Shown here: one piece after another, positions 23,078 through 33,857 of the stretch
Position numbering within the stretch: position 1 is the stretch's first letter
Layout of the letters: every line of letters begins with the position of its first letter
DNA from: Coriolopsis trogii
Lineage: Eukaryota; Basidiomycota; Agaricomycetes; Polyporales; Polyporaceae
Assembly (NCBI GenBank): GCA_020543525.1
Contig: JAHYIO010000039.1
Coordinates: forward strand, 2,294,001-2,358,000
Reading direction: 5' to 3'
Length of the DNA stretch: 64,000 nucleotides
The notes under the pieces: generated by a model
Told to the model about the DNA's origin: nothing
What the model saw: only the letters and a program-made list of their open reading frames with translations
Database searches by the model: none
Translations under genes and position numbers: made by a program

Positions 23078-24046
23078 ATGTCCACCAGCATTGCCTCGGC
23101 AACCATCGTGCCTACATCGGCAACGCTCATCGACCCGACTCGCTCTCGTGGCCGACGACCGTTTCCACCCTTTGGTAACGGATGGGGCACTGCAGATTCG
23201 CCTAGCCCTCCGTGCTTGCGCCTCGGACGCTGTGCATCTATCACATCGCTGCCTTCTTCTGGCACTCCCGAAGTCCGCACCTCGACTTCTACTCTCGTTG
23301 TCACGTCGACATCGAACCCGATTGGTCATCTATCCTTTACACGACCTCATAGACTACACCAGAACGTGATCATTGGAATAGTCGTGGGTACTGCAGCAGC
23401 GCTAGGCCTACTGCTTCTACTGCTCCTTTGGAGGATGAGGTCTAGGCACAACGATCGTCGCGCGCACGATGCAGGTATGTCTTTCGAATTCATTGTCAGT
23501 GACCCACCTCGCTGAAGGTGATACAGAAGCTTCCTCGCGAATCGCTTCGGCTATTGCGGACACTTCATACCAGATCCCTCCTACAAGGAGCTCTGCGCAA
23601 TCCGACGATGTCCCCAACGTCGTGCAACTGTCACAAAGATGTAGTGAGCGTCTCTCTTGACTTAGTGCATGCGCCTCATTTTGACAAGATGCACAGGTCC
23701 AGACATTCCGCAGCGATCTGCTTCCAATGTCCGTGCCACCCGTGGCACCAACCCGGAGAAGCATGGTGAGCCTGTGAGCGATGGAAACGAGGGACGAACC
23801 TCCGAATACGCTCAGCGGCACCTACGTGATGGTACCGAAACGTTCAGTACGTCGAGCAGCCCTCCTTCGTCGGATAGGTGGGAACAAGCCTACGGAGATA
23901 TGCTCGATAGCGAGACAGCGAGGACCAGGAAACATGGCAGCGAACGGACTGCGCAAGCGGTCCATGCTCCTCGTGGCAGCGCCACTACCGTAGACACTTC
24001 CGATACACAGTCGGATGTGCCTCCTCCACCGTACTCTCTTTCCTAG
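23078..24046 (+). CDS. single-pass stalk protein with PPPYSLS tail
   Basis: The stalk exon carries PFPPFGNGWGTADSPSPPC and LRLGRC, matching the paralogue at 21020. The membrane helix is VIIGIVVGTAAALGLLLLLL, followed by WRMRSRHNDRR. A GTATGT donor follows AHDAG near 23473. Later exons give SDDVPNVVQLSQRC, GPDIPQRSASNVRAT, then DRWEQAYGDMLDSE and a terminal SDVPPPPYSLS at 24046. The tail blocks IPQRS, YGDML and PPPPYS line up with the two upstream paralogues, which argues that the cytoplasmic tail is under selection. The product is probably a surface protein with a WW-domain docking tail. The ligand is unknown and the N-terminal exons are unresolved. Confidence 0.68.
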
Positions 24047-24628
24047 CACAGGTATCGTTTCTTGTGACGTTCTGATACTTAATCTCAATCCGTCACGGTG
24101 ATACTGAACTTGAGCCGATGTCCTGTTGTCAAACTGTACTCGGTATGTTTCAATTCCTCCGATACAGATTATTCGATGCTCACAACATATACAGGAAGAA
24201 AGGCTCCAGAAGAGAAAGATCCATGACGTTGCTAGGCGCGACCGTGACAACACGATTCCGTTGCAGTGAAGCCGAGAAGGGTGAAAGGTAGTCGTCCCGG
24301 GATAGTAGTCGGAACTTAACGCTCGGCGCTTCCTTCTGTCGGAGATCTCAGGCCGTCGCCACGCACATAAAGGACGGTAACGACTGAGCACCCCTTCTGC
24401 GGTTGCATGGAAGGCGTGGCAAAGACGTCGTACCAAATTGTACCAATGACCTGCCCATTCTGCGCAAGGTCTTACGCCAGGACATGGCGGCTGAACGAGA
24501 GTGGCCTTCGAGAAGGTATGGAAGAGCAACCTCATCAGCGTTTGTGCATCTTGCTGCAGGGTGGGCTATAAGACTCGCATTAGGGACGCTCTTCAAGCAA
24601 TTCGTGTCCTCGCGAGCCACTCGTTAGC
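24047..24628. other. gap, possible 5' exons of the 24629 gene
   Basis: Overlapping frames occur on both strands without clear motifs. By analogy with the paralogues, ectodomain exons of the next gene may lie here, but none could be aligned. Confidence 0.35.
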
Positions 24629-25736
24629 ATGTCTGTGGCTCAATTCTGCGATCTCATCGTTGGTGGCTCCTGCAGGAACGTCACACAGGCCGTCTTGCCC
24701 CCCGGACAACCATCGTATACTGTCTTGCCTACTCAGCTATACCCTTCTCCCCCGCTTCGATCGACGACGTCTTCCTCAACCGAGCCTTTTACCTCGGACT
24801 CTGTGCATCCTATGATCACGCAAACACCCTCCGCATCGCACCTGCCTGAACCTCATCTCGACCATAACGCCGACACTTTCAATGTCGGGACCGTGATCGG
24901 CATCGCGCTCGGAGCAGGCGCATTTGCTTCTCTCTTGACTGGACTTCTTGTCCTTTGCATCATGCGACGGAGATATGGTCGTCGTCCCCATGCCGCTGGG
25001 GCCTCACTTGAAGTCCACGAGATTGGCAAGTACAACTACTCCTCTGTCTATTAGTCGCAGTGTCTCATCGAGTTCTAGACTTCACAGATCCGGAGAAGCT
25101 CATGCGGAAACCGAGGGCTGAATGCCTCGATCGAGACACGTCACAGCACGACAACGACCAACGCACTTATTGCAACAGCAGCATCATCATTATTGAGCCT
25201 AGGTCGACATACCAACGTACGTTATACCTTTGAGCCCGTACGACGCTTCGCCTAATATGGACTTCACATCAGCATCTGCCATGCACGATCCATCAAGTCA
25301 TCCAGAAGCCGACGGAGAACTGAACCCTCGTACCGTCACCATAACACCATCAAGTATGCGCTTCCCAAGTGCAACCATCCCCGACGACACTCAGCTTCAG
25401 CCTCAGTTCACGGTGGTCTCGGAAAAGCCTGAGTGGGATTTGAATCCAAGGCATAGGAGTTTACCAATCCCGGCCGTGCCCATTAATATGCGTACGGATG
25501 GGGATGATGGAAATAGGGATGCAACGCTGTCCGGGGGAGGTTTGAGCGGCGACAATGGCAGCGCGGGATTCCCTTTACATGAGGACGATCGCTCTGCGGG
25601 GAAACGCGAAGCACGGCTGTCTGCAGAACAGCCGACGTCTCCCGGTGATGCCATCGAGAGTTATCACGCACATGAAGAATCAGAATCGGGTAGCGCGGCG
25701 TTGTCGATACCTCCGCCATATAGTCAAACTCTATGA
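24629..25736 (+). CDS. single-pass stalk protein with PPPYSQTL tail
   Basis: The stalk is Pro/Ser/Thr-rich (QPSYTVLPTQLYPSPPLRST). The membrane segment TVIGIALGAGAFASLLTGLL is followed by VLCIMRRRYGRR. One or more introns lie between about 25025 and 25276, where the frame changes. The tail exon to 25736 reads SAMHDPSSHPEADGELNP, then SATIPDDTQLQP, an Asp/Gly-rich stretch and a terminal LSIPPPYSQTL. The tail is more diverged than in the other three stalk proteins: IPQRS is replaced by IPDDT, and YGDML is not seen. The PPxY end is kept, which makes it the constant element. The start at 24629 may be internal. Confidence 0.62.
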
Positions 25737-26563
25737 GGATCTCTTCTAACGTCATGGACAGTGTCGTATACTTCTTATCTGTCGGTTGTGGATCCTACTC
25801 CCCATGAATCGCGATTATCGTTGATGCCATTGTGTGAGTATATGTAGGAGGTCTTTGCGAATGACTACTGGTGGCATGTGCGGTAGCATCTGGACAGTGT
25901 CGGACTTCGGATTGTGGCAAAGACAAACGACTCCGATCATGTCGGATTTGTGTCCGGCGCTCATCAATTAGTCGACGAGTCCCGACTCCTGATTAGGACC
26001 CCGTTGTAGCTCGCGACCAACCGCGACACCAGTTCAGGACACAAACAGCATACGAGCGTAAGACTAGCATTGCCAGTGGTCCGTCTCCATCATCAGGGAT
26101 GTTGACTGTGTCCTGCCGCGTGAGTCCTCTGTCTCGGCGTCGGACAGCCTTGCTGCATATTTCACTATCTGCTAATCCTAGGATCAGGCACAAATGCACG
26201 ACTTCTGGGCCGTAGTAGAAAAAGTGCCAAGTTACTGACATTCATGAGAAACACTTTCGGCATCCCTATCGCTGCAATCGTTGATCAAACAATCGCCGAT
26301 ATACTATCGGCATGTTCATCCCTCGCGCGAACTTGCCCCTGCCACGATCCAGAAGGCTAGCCTTGTTATACCCTCTGAGGCTATAAACACTGAGTCCCCT
26401 TTCCGTGCCTCCGACTAGCACCTGAACACCACAGAGCTTCAGTCTTGTCGCTCAAAGGATTCTCTCTGCAGAGCGTTGTTGGTGACGGTCCGAGCATGCG
26501 CCTCAGGTAATCGCTGTCAGTTTTAGCGAAGTCCAGATACTGACTTTCTGTCACAGCTCCTTC
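25737..26563. other. intergenic, nothing recognised
   Basis: About 830 bases. A minus-strand frame at 25993-26241 has no motif. The stretch near 26380 (TATAAACAC) could be a promoter for the gene at 26564. Confidence 0.4.
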
Positions 26564-27070
26564 ATGACGGTGCCCTCTGTGGCTTATGTCCTCTTGTCAC
26601 CCTTCGTCCTCTCTTCCGCACTGGCAGAAGACCTCAAGGTCTCTTTCGAGCCTTCCAGCGTCGCGGTGTGCAAGCCGGTGCACATCTCCTGGTCGGGCGG
26701 GCAGGCGCCCTATAACATCTCCATTCTCTCTACCAAACTAGCCGAGAACGACGCTGGACCCCTATACTTCACAGTTTTTGACTGGCTCGCAGCCCTGCCT
26801 TCGGGCTCGAACGTGACCATCACGGTGCTGGACAGTAAGGGTGCGAATGCAACTGCGGGGCCGCTCATCATACAGGCGGGCGGTGACGACAGTTGCATCG
26901 ACGGCGCATTCACGACCAACTTCGAACATCTCTCTTCGGTGGCTGCTACCGCGACACTCTCTGGAAGCAATGGAGCCTCTGCAACGCAGGGAAGCAATGG
27001 GGCGAGAGCTTCTCATCCCATGGGAATGCTGGCTGCCGTCATATCCGTCGCTGGAGCCCTTGCCGTGTAA
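26564..27070 (+). CDS. GPI-anchored WSGG-APY ectodomain protein
   Basis: A single exon of 168 codons. Residues 1-21 form a signal peptide ending SSALA. The ectodomain has C36 in VAVCKP, W43, GGQAPY at 45-50, TITVLDSKGANA and the closing C111 in GDDSC. A short Ser/Ala/Gly linker leads to a small-residue site (near SNGARAS) and a C-terminal hydrophobic stretch GMLAAVISVAGALAV with nothing after it, the layout of a GPI-anchor signal. C36 and W43 fall at the same residue numbers as in the membrane protein at 27730. The coding region is intronless, unlike the five minus-strand secreted paralogues with their tiny exons. Confidence 0.85.
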   Translation: MTVPSVAYVLLSPFVLSSALAEDLKVSFEPSSVAVCKPVHISWSGGQAPYNISILSTKLAENDAGPLYFTVFDWLAALPSGSNVTITVLDSKGANATAGPLIIQAGGDDSCIDGAFTTNFEHLSSVAATATLSGSNGASATQGSNGARASHPMGMLAAVISVAGALAV

Positions 27071-27729
27071 TAGGCTGAACGGGAATCATGACTGCCCGTC
27101 GTTGGTCAGTGGTCTATATCTGAGTTTGTCTACAACACTCATGATTCTGACTTTCCGATAAGGAGGGGATAAACTGCACGAGAGATTGCTCTCTAACGCT
27201 CTGAACTGAAAGGTGTCGCCCTGCCATAGTGCCGGCGTATGGCCTCGTAATGATGTATTGCGCCATATACGCGACCTTATGAGGAATGATTCTCCACGAT
27301 TTTGATGGTAAGTAGAGAGCTCACCGCCGCCAAGGGCTCAGGCATCACAAGGCACCAAAGCAAGATGGCAGTGCCATGGCAAACACATTCCCATGGCGGG
27401 CTGATCTGCCCGGGCCATCTATTATGTACTCAAGTACATATTCGTCCTCCTCAAGTCGCATGACATGTTCACCCCACGCCCCTGACAACTTGGGTAGTTG
27501 AAGTTGTGAATGACCCTCCTTGCCTTTTACTCCTCCTCCTCTTGACCGTCACATGTCGACCACGCCAGCGGACTGTTCTGTCCGTGTGGGAAGTCGGCCG
27601 CAAGCTTCCTGTGGCCGTAATGTCTACTGCCCAGCGCCGCAAAGTCCGTCGAGGAAGCGGTGAGTACGAGCATATACTAACACTGGATAGGAAACAACGC
27701 GAACTCAATGTTCGCATAGAGAAACACTC
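27071..27729. other. intergenic, nothing recognised
   Basis: About 660 bases between two paralogues. A minus-strand Arg-rich frame at 27469-27717 shows no motif and is probably chance. Confidence 0.45.
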
Positions 27730-28713
27730 ATGAGACTCACGACATATACCATTTCTCTCGCTCTCCTATTGTCCCTGCTACATTCGGCACAAGCGGACGA
27801 GCTGAAGGTCAACACGCCAATTGACGTCGTCGTATGCCAACCTGCCGTCCTCTCATGGTCTGGAGGCCAGCCGCCATATAGCCTCGAGATTGTGGCCCCC
27901 GGCTGGCTCACCGAGGGCCATAACTACAATAGCACGTATCTCCTCTGGGTCGCCACCATCCCTCCCGACCTGTCAGCAGTGTTCACGATCTCAGATAGCA
28001 CCGGAGCGCGAGCAACGAGCAAACGGTTTGAGATCTTGAGCGCAGCTGACACCAGTTGTGTGCGGACTGGCTTTACGACGGCGTTCCCGACTCTGAGCGA
28101 GCCGACAGCTTCCGCATCGGACACTACATCGGAGGCGGCGTCCTCAAAGCTGAGCAACGGTGCAACTGTAGGGATTGCGGTGGGGGTAGGACTTCTCGGG
28201 ACCGTGGCCAGTGGCTCGCTCGTGCTGCTGTGGGTCAGACGCAGATATTATGGGAGCCGTAAAGGACAATCCGTCGGTGAGTCTTTCTTCTTATGGTCCC
28301 CTCCGTTCTTTGCGGTGCTCAAGAACAGCCCACTCCCCTTTCATCGGGTAGACCTCCTCGACGACTCTATCACACCATCGCGCTGGCGGAGCCTAACAAC
28401 TACTGGAACCTCGCACATGCGCAGGCTTGTAGGCAGCCCTCGTGGAGAGTCAGGTTCCATGCCTGAGTTTCTAGGACCCGTGACGCCGTTACCTTTTGCC
28501 CCGGAGGATCCCGCCTTTAGCACTCGGAGGTTGAGGTCGGAGAAGTTGAATCCGCCTGTATACCATGAGTCCTTGGAAGCGTTACATGGGGTCGATAGCG
28601 GCCTGCGACTTGGTGGCGATGTTCAGCCGGAGTCAATTGATTCTCGGAGCGATGCACATACAGTCTCGATGACACTTCCACCTCCCTACTCCAGTATCGC
28701 TCGTAATGTATAA
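27730..28713 (+). CDS. type I membrane protein, WSGG-PPY ectodomain, PPPYS tail
   Basis: An uninterrupted frame of 327 codons. The signal peptide ends near HSAQA (residue 22). The ectodomain has C36 in VVVCQP, W43, GGQPPY at 45-50, FTISDSTGARA and C110 in ADTSC. A Ser/Thr linker precedes the membrane helix (about 147-168), then RRRYYGSRK. The tail of about 150 residues ends MTLPPPYSSIARNV, with PPPY at 317-320. A GTGAGT at 28277 with an AACAG at 28328 looks like an intron but is 52 nt. Removing it would break the frame that reaches PPPYS, so it is probably kept or spliced elsewhere. This is the cleanest example linking the shared ectodomain with a PPxY tail in one frame. Confidence 0.85.
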   Translation: MRLTTYTISLALLLSLLHSAQADELKVNTPIDVVVCQPAVLSWSGGQPPYSLEIVAPGWLTEGHNYNSTYLLWVATIPPDLSAVFTISDSTGARATSKRFEILSAADTSCVRTGFTTAFPTLSEPTASASDTTSEAASSKLSNGATVGIAVGVGLLGTVASGSLVLLWVRRRYYGSRKGQSVGESFFLWSPPFFAVLKNSPLPFHRVDLLDDSITPSRWRSLTTTGTSHMRRLVGSPRGESGSMPEFLGPVTPLPFAPEDPAFSTRRLRSEKLNPPVYHESLEALHGVDSGLRLGGDVQPESIDSRSDAHTVSMTLPPPYSSIARNV

Positions 28714-29553
28714 ATGCTTGTACTCTACATACACCGCTCTGATTACTCGATTCAGTCAGTCCGGTTCGGTTCGGTAACTTAGACAGAATCAATCCTGCGG
28801 AAGAACCACCCAAATCAGGAAGGGTCAAGCGCCAACCGACTCATGTTCTCGGGAGTCGGTGCAACTCGAACTGATTCTTCCTGGTGTCCTCACTGTCATC
28901 TTCGTCCTCACTGGCCGTCAACTCGTATCTCTACATCTACCCAGGTACTCTTCTTATACAACGCCCTCTCCCACCCAATCCTCACCACTGGCTGAACGTG
29001 CAACATCACAAGACAGGAACGGTAGTCAGACAGACATGTCAGAGCTTTCATTACCGTATCCGGAAGGACTAAGCATCCAGATGTTCATTCTCGCATCTAA
29101 GTACCCTCCCAATGCGCATCAAGATGGGTATTTTCGGCTCTAACTGTGCATCTGAGCCCCATCCGGAGGTATTTTAGACTAATTCAATCCGGACATATCC
29201 GGAGCGATTTAGGGAAAATTGGGACATATTATTATTCGCGCTGGGAACATAAGGTACCTACCCGCCGTCCGAGCAGCCAACTTGCGAAAACTCCGTTGAA
29301 TTGACTGCTTCTCATCCTCAATCTGGTCTAACATGCTGGTGGATCCCTGCTTGCACGATGACAGCCTGGGTACAGTGTGGACGAGCGATCATTTTGGTGG
29401 GCATGCATAGCCTTTAGACGGTGTGTACGCTACGGCTAGGATGCCGCAATGACACGGATACGTTGGCACTCGAGGTGCGTCCATTGACTGTTGGCATTGC
29501 TATCGTACATCCTCAGGACAATATTATACCATACATATTTCGAAGCCAATGGG
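28714..29553. other. intergenic, nothing recognised
   Basis: About 840 bases between a plus-strand and a minus-strand gene end. Two AT-richer stretches contain a repeated CATCCGGA/ATCCGGA word (29160-29210). No gene is supported. Confidence 0.45.
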
Positions 29554-32500
29554 TCATAGCCCGACATGTATGAACGGCACCCAGAACACCATCCTTCTCC
29601 CTGCCGCTCGAATGGCGCTAACAGCAGCATGCAACGCATCCGCAGATTCGCGGGCATCTGGCTGAACGACGCCTTCTCTGAACAGCTTCTCGTAGACCCG
29701 TTCGGTCACAAAAGCGGCCGCGCGCTCGTCCACGGACCATAGAGTCGCGACCACGCTCTTGACTCCCGCGAACTGCAGGCCCGCAGCGAGATGTATGCAC
29801 TCGTCCGGAAGTCGTGCGTCGCCCGCGGAGGTCAGGCATGCGGAGAGGAACGCGAATTGCACGTGTGTCAGGTCCAGTTGCATGAGTGAGCCGAGGGTGA
29901 GGGGACCGTTGTACATGTAGAATGCGCTGTCGAATGCATAATTGGGATCTTGGTGAGCATGGCAGGAGATGTGCAGCCAGGTGTGCTTGGAGAGCTCGCG
30001 CGAGACGAGGGCGGCCGTCGCTTCGGCTCCGAGAAGTGTTCTTGGATTGTGCGCGATGGTTGAACATGCACGTGTTACGGTAGACATCTCCTTGTGAACC
30101 GCGGGCAGCGGGGCGAGGCCAGGGGTCTCTGGCTGTCCTATAACGAGCATCGAGCATGGCGCGGGGGAATGTTGTTTCGACGTCACGTATGCGCGCACGA
30201 GAGAATCAAGTGTAGATATGTAGGAAGAAACGACCAGATCAGGCGTCCCGAGTGCGCCGTCTTCGTACGGCCCTGCGGCATGTATAGGAAGGGACGCTAG
30301 TGGACCTGTTGGACACCACCATATACGAGGTGGGGAAGAATGGCAGGACTCGTCGATCAACAAATGCGCAAGAATCGGACCGATGGCCACACTCCAGAGG
30401 CCTTGGAGGATAGGTACCAAAATGATCTCCTCGAAGTCGCGTACTCGTAAGACGCCTTGCTGTAGATCACCCATGCCTATCTGGATTGCCTCGGCCCAGC
30501 TCAAAGCATCTTCCACAGAGAGCTCCGGAAGAGGCACATTCCCCATTTCGACCTTCGCGTCGCCCCCGAGACTCAAGATGAGAGCGTCGCACCTATAACG
30601 GTGCGCGTTGAGGAAGACAATACATCCGCTGGTAAGTAGATCGGCCAGGTAGGCATTGTTAGTTGGGGATCGCGGAAGGGAGATATCGTCTTGTTTGAGC
30701 TCTTCCATCATTCGATGCAGGCTGTCCAAGCGCGACGCTGCGCTATGTAGTGACGCCTCCTGATAGATGTCCATGAACGTTGACCTGAACGCGTCCATTC
30801 TCTCGAAATCGCCAGCACGGTGGTACGGATGCGCTCTCGCCTTCATCTTCAAATCCTCTAAGATACTCCGGAGGTTCTCGCCAATAGCGTGGAGCTGGGG
30901 ATGCTGTTTTGCGGCATATTCGTGGTGCTCGGCAGTAAGCTTAGGAAAGCCGTGCGTTGTCGTAGAGAGGTATGCCGAAAGTGCGTCATGCTCCCATGTT
31001 CGGTCGTCTGACGCGTGAGCTGTGTGTAGCCGATGTCTGCGCGCCCCTGGTTGCAACTTGAGCGACTGGGCCCAAAGCACGCTGCGTCCGCGTTCCAAGT
31101 ATGAAAGGGCCTCCTCCAGCTTTCCGGTCGCAATCGCGCAGGCAGCCGCCCAAGGCCCAACGTCAGTTGAGAGAGAGACGAGGGCTTTATACTGGACGAC
31201 CATCCGGTGTCCGGACCACGTCACCAGTGGAATGACGTCGAGGGCAACCTCCAGGGCTGCCAGAGTGGACGCCGGGCCACGAGAAGAGGTCGCCTTTGCC
31301 CAATCCACCGCCGCTTGTAAGCGCACGGAGGCAGAGCCCCCGCTAGTCGCGACCTCTCTCAGCGTCGCGACCGCCCTCTCGAGATCCGCTTCGTTTTGGG
31401 TGTGAGTGTACCGCCTCGCCAGCATGCCACCGAGCTGCCGCGCGAGCTCATCTCGCGAGCGATCACCTGAAGGAGCTCGTTCCAACGCGGAGGACGCATA
31501 TCGGATGGCGTCGTCCAAGTCCTCCTGTGTCCCAGTCAACTCAAAGCGGATCAGGAGCGCGCTTGCCATATCTCGCTCAATCCGAGCTTCGAGGTGAGCA
31601 CCGCCAGAAAAGGCTTTCCGCGCGATGGTGAGATGTTGGATACCCTCCTGTATCTCCGTGGCAGACTTGGTCCGTGCGCCATGACGTGCCAGTGCAAGAC
31701 CTAAGATCGCTCGCAGGGGATAATGGACGTAGCTGCAGGAAGCGGGGATGTCGATCGCTCCCCTGAGCTCGTTTATACATGCGTCCAAGTCCGCGATGTC
31801 GTCATCAGCTACGTGGCGCTGATACAAGTTTGAGGCAAGATTGACGAGGTAGAGAGAGTGCAGCGGATGGTCCCTAGGAGCTAGCTGCAGAGCTTGGCGT
31901 GAGTATGTCATGGCGCGATCGAGGTCGTCGATGTCCATCACGACCGTGTACCGCTCTGCGCGAGTCTCCGCCATCACCAAACGAGCTCGCGCAGCGTCAG
32001 GATGTACGGCAGGGGCTACTGGAGATGGGAGATACGCAGAGGAGTCGTTGTGGAATTCGTGCAAATGCATGGCGTGATGAAGTGCTCTGTCTAGGTCTTC
32101 GAGCTTGCCAACCCTCTTGAAGAGCTCCAAGTAGAGCTGCGCAAGGACACAGCGGGTCCGACTGTCATCTAGCTCGTCATCCGTGTAAGCGGATTTCATG
32201 AGCTCCAGGGCGGCAGTGACGTCCTCTACCATCCCCACCGCATAGTACCGCTCCAAGTGACAGTCGGCGAGCTCCGTGGCGAGCAAGCGACGTAGCTCCT
32301 GGTCGCCCGGATACGTCTGAGTAGAGACGGTGTACGTGGTGGTACCAACTGAGATCACGAGATGTAGGGGGTCGATGTCATGTGTGGCGCGAGAGAGTAG
32401 CCTCTGTGAGTACGCCCAACTCCGCACTATGAACGTCGCAGTCGCAGGGAAGGCGTCCGAGCCCAGTGCTCGTAGCGGCAATATCGTCGCCTCGATGGCG

Positions 32501-33381
32501 GCATCGAGTTCATTGCGGTCGTGTGTGAGCTCGTATGAACAGAGAAGGACGAAGCCAAGAGTCGACTGGAGGAGGGGATAATTCGGAGAGGATTCGGGCA
32601 TAGCCTGAAGCGTCAGATTGAGTTGCGCGATCGCCGCAAAAAGGAACAACTTGTTTCCCTGCATAGCTCGGCTGACCTCCCGCGAGGTTGACTTCCGACC
32701 AAGGATATTAGAAACGTCATTCATGAACGATCCCAGCCCGGAAAGCGAATCCGAGACGGCTGAGAAGTGGTTGGACGTGGATGGTTCAGATGGTGCCTCA
32801 GGTACTTGGGGCTTTTCAAGGTACATCTTGGCGAGGTCCACGACGCGGAAAGCCTTCGCTGCTTCATTCCCCACATCTTCCATTAAATTGGCCGCGGGCT
32901 GTTCGATGTCTTGAGAAGAAATCTCGGACGGAGATTCCTTTAGTGAATATCTGGGTATAGTAGTGCTGGGGAGCTTGGATGTTGGGGACATACTCTACAA
33001 AGAGTCAAGCGCCGCTGGTGGAGAGGGGGAGGCGTTGCGTACCGACATATAACTGATGATTGCTTGGATGGACTGCAAAGAATTTTCAAAGTTGCCGGGG
33101 GTAACATCGAGATTAGCGAGGATCGTCTCGATATTGACCTCTGGGAGTTGGGGGGTTCCTTCACTGGGCCCGCTGGGAACATCGTGCCCATCACTCGTCG
33201 AGGTTGACCTATCACGAGGTCAAACTTACATCAACTCGAGGGCATGTAAAGAGAGATCACACACCCACCCTATGTCTGTTGAGGTGCCTCCAGACGGTAC
33301 GGAAGTGGGGTCCGGCGCATCCAGCTGCCCGTCCGTGCCTGCCAACTTGACATTGGGCTCTCTGCTATTCTCGTTCTCCAT
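29554..33381 (-). CDS. TPR-CHAT protein (caspase-fold peptidase)
   Basis: The main exon (29554-32991) encodes 1145 residues. The first two thirds are tandem helical repeats of TPR type, with Ala/Leu-rich pairs and recurring DLDRAL or DLDDAI motifs. The last ~350 residues form a CHAT domain ending in a C-terminal strand. The putative catalytic His is in HISCHAHQD (about residue 1011 of this exon) and the Cys in FLSACLTSAGD (about 1052), so the peptidase dyad looks intact. Upstream short exons give VNIETILANLDVTPGNFENS and QSIQAIISYMS. The Met at 33381 (MENENSREPN) is the likely start. TPR-CHAT proteins are related to separase and caspases, and several bacterial members act in cell-death or defence proteolysis. 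A comparable role here is inference only. Confidence 0.88.
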
Positions 33382-33857
33382 CTTCGTGTATTGGAATAGT
33401 GATAAGATGGCTGTTAGTAAGAAGTGCCGTCTAGGATATAATGAATGAAGGAGCGTACTGGGTACTGAAGCAGGCTGAAAGTTGACGACGTTGTGGTAGG
33501 ATTCCTCGCACCGACAAGTCGACCACAGCCCAACACGTGCACATTGCCACATCGCTTCTAACCTAATCATCACGAGATGACTGAGTGCGGTGTCAGAATG
33601 TGCAAACAGTCAACTAGTCAAGAATGATAGATGGTGGTGGACAGAGCGCGGTGAGATTCCTTGGCCCCCAACCAACGCTTGAAGCACAGCCATCGCCAGA
33701 AGGCACGGCAGAGTGCCCCATGCAACGAGAACTGGAGAGAATGCGAAGTCAGCTATTACGATAGTTCACAACTAGTATACAAGCAATCGATACCGAACGA
33801 GAACAATTATAGCAGACTATGTAGAAGTACAGAAGACGGGAAACAAATGACCACCGG
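33382..33857. other. intergenic, nothing recognised
   Basis: About 475 bases between two minus-strand genes, presumably the promoter of the CHAT gene and the 3' end of the BTB gene. Confidence 0.5.

Noticed and set aside
28277..28328. Intron in the tail of the 27730 gene
   Set aside because: The candidate is 52 nt, so splicing would destroy the open frame that runs to PPPYSS.
30000..32900. Several plus-strand ORFs of 60-130 codons inside the CHAT gene
   Set aside because: They are antisense shadows of a long GC-rich exon and carry no motifs of their own.
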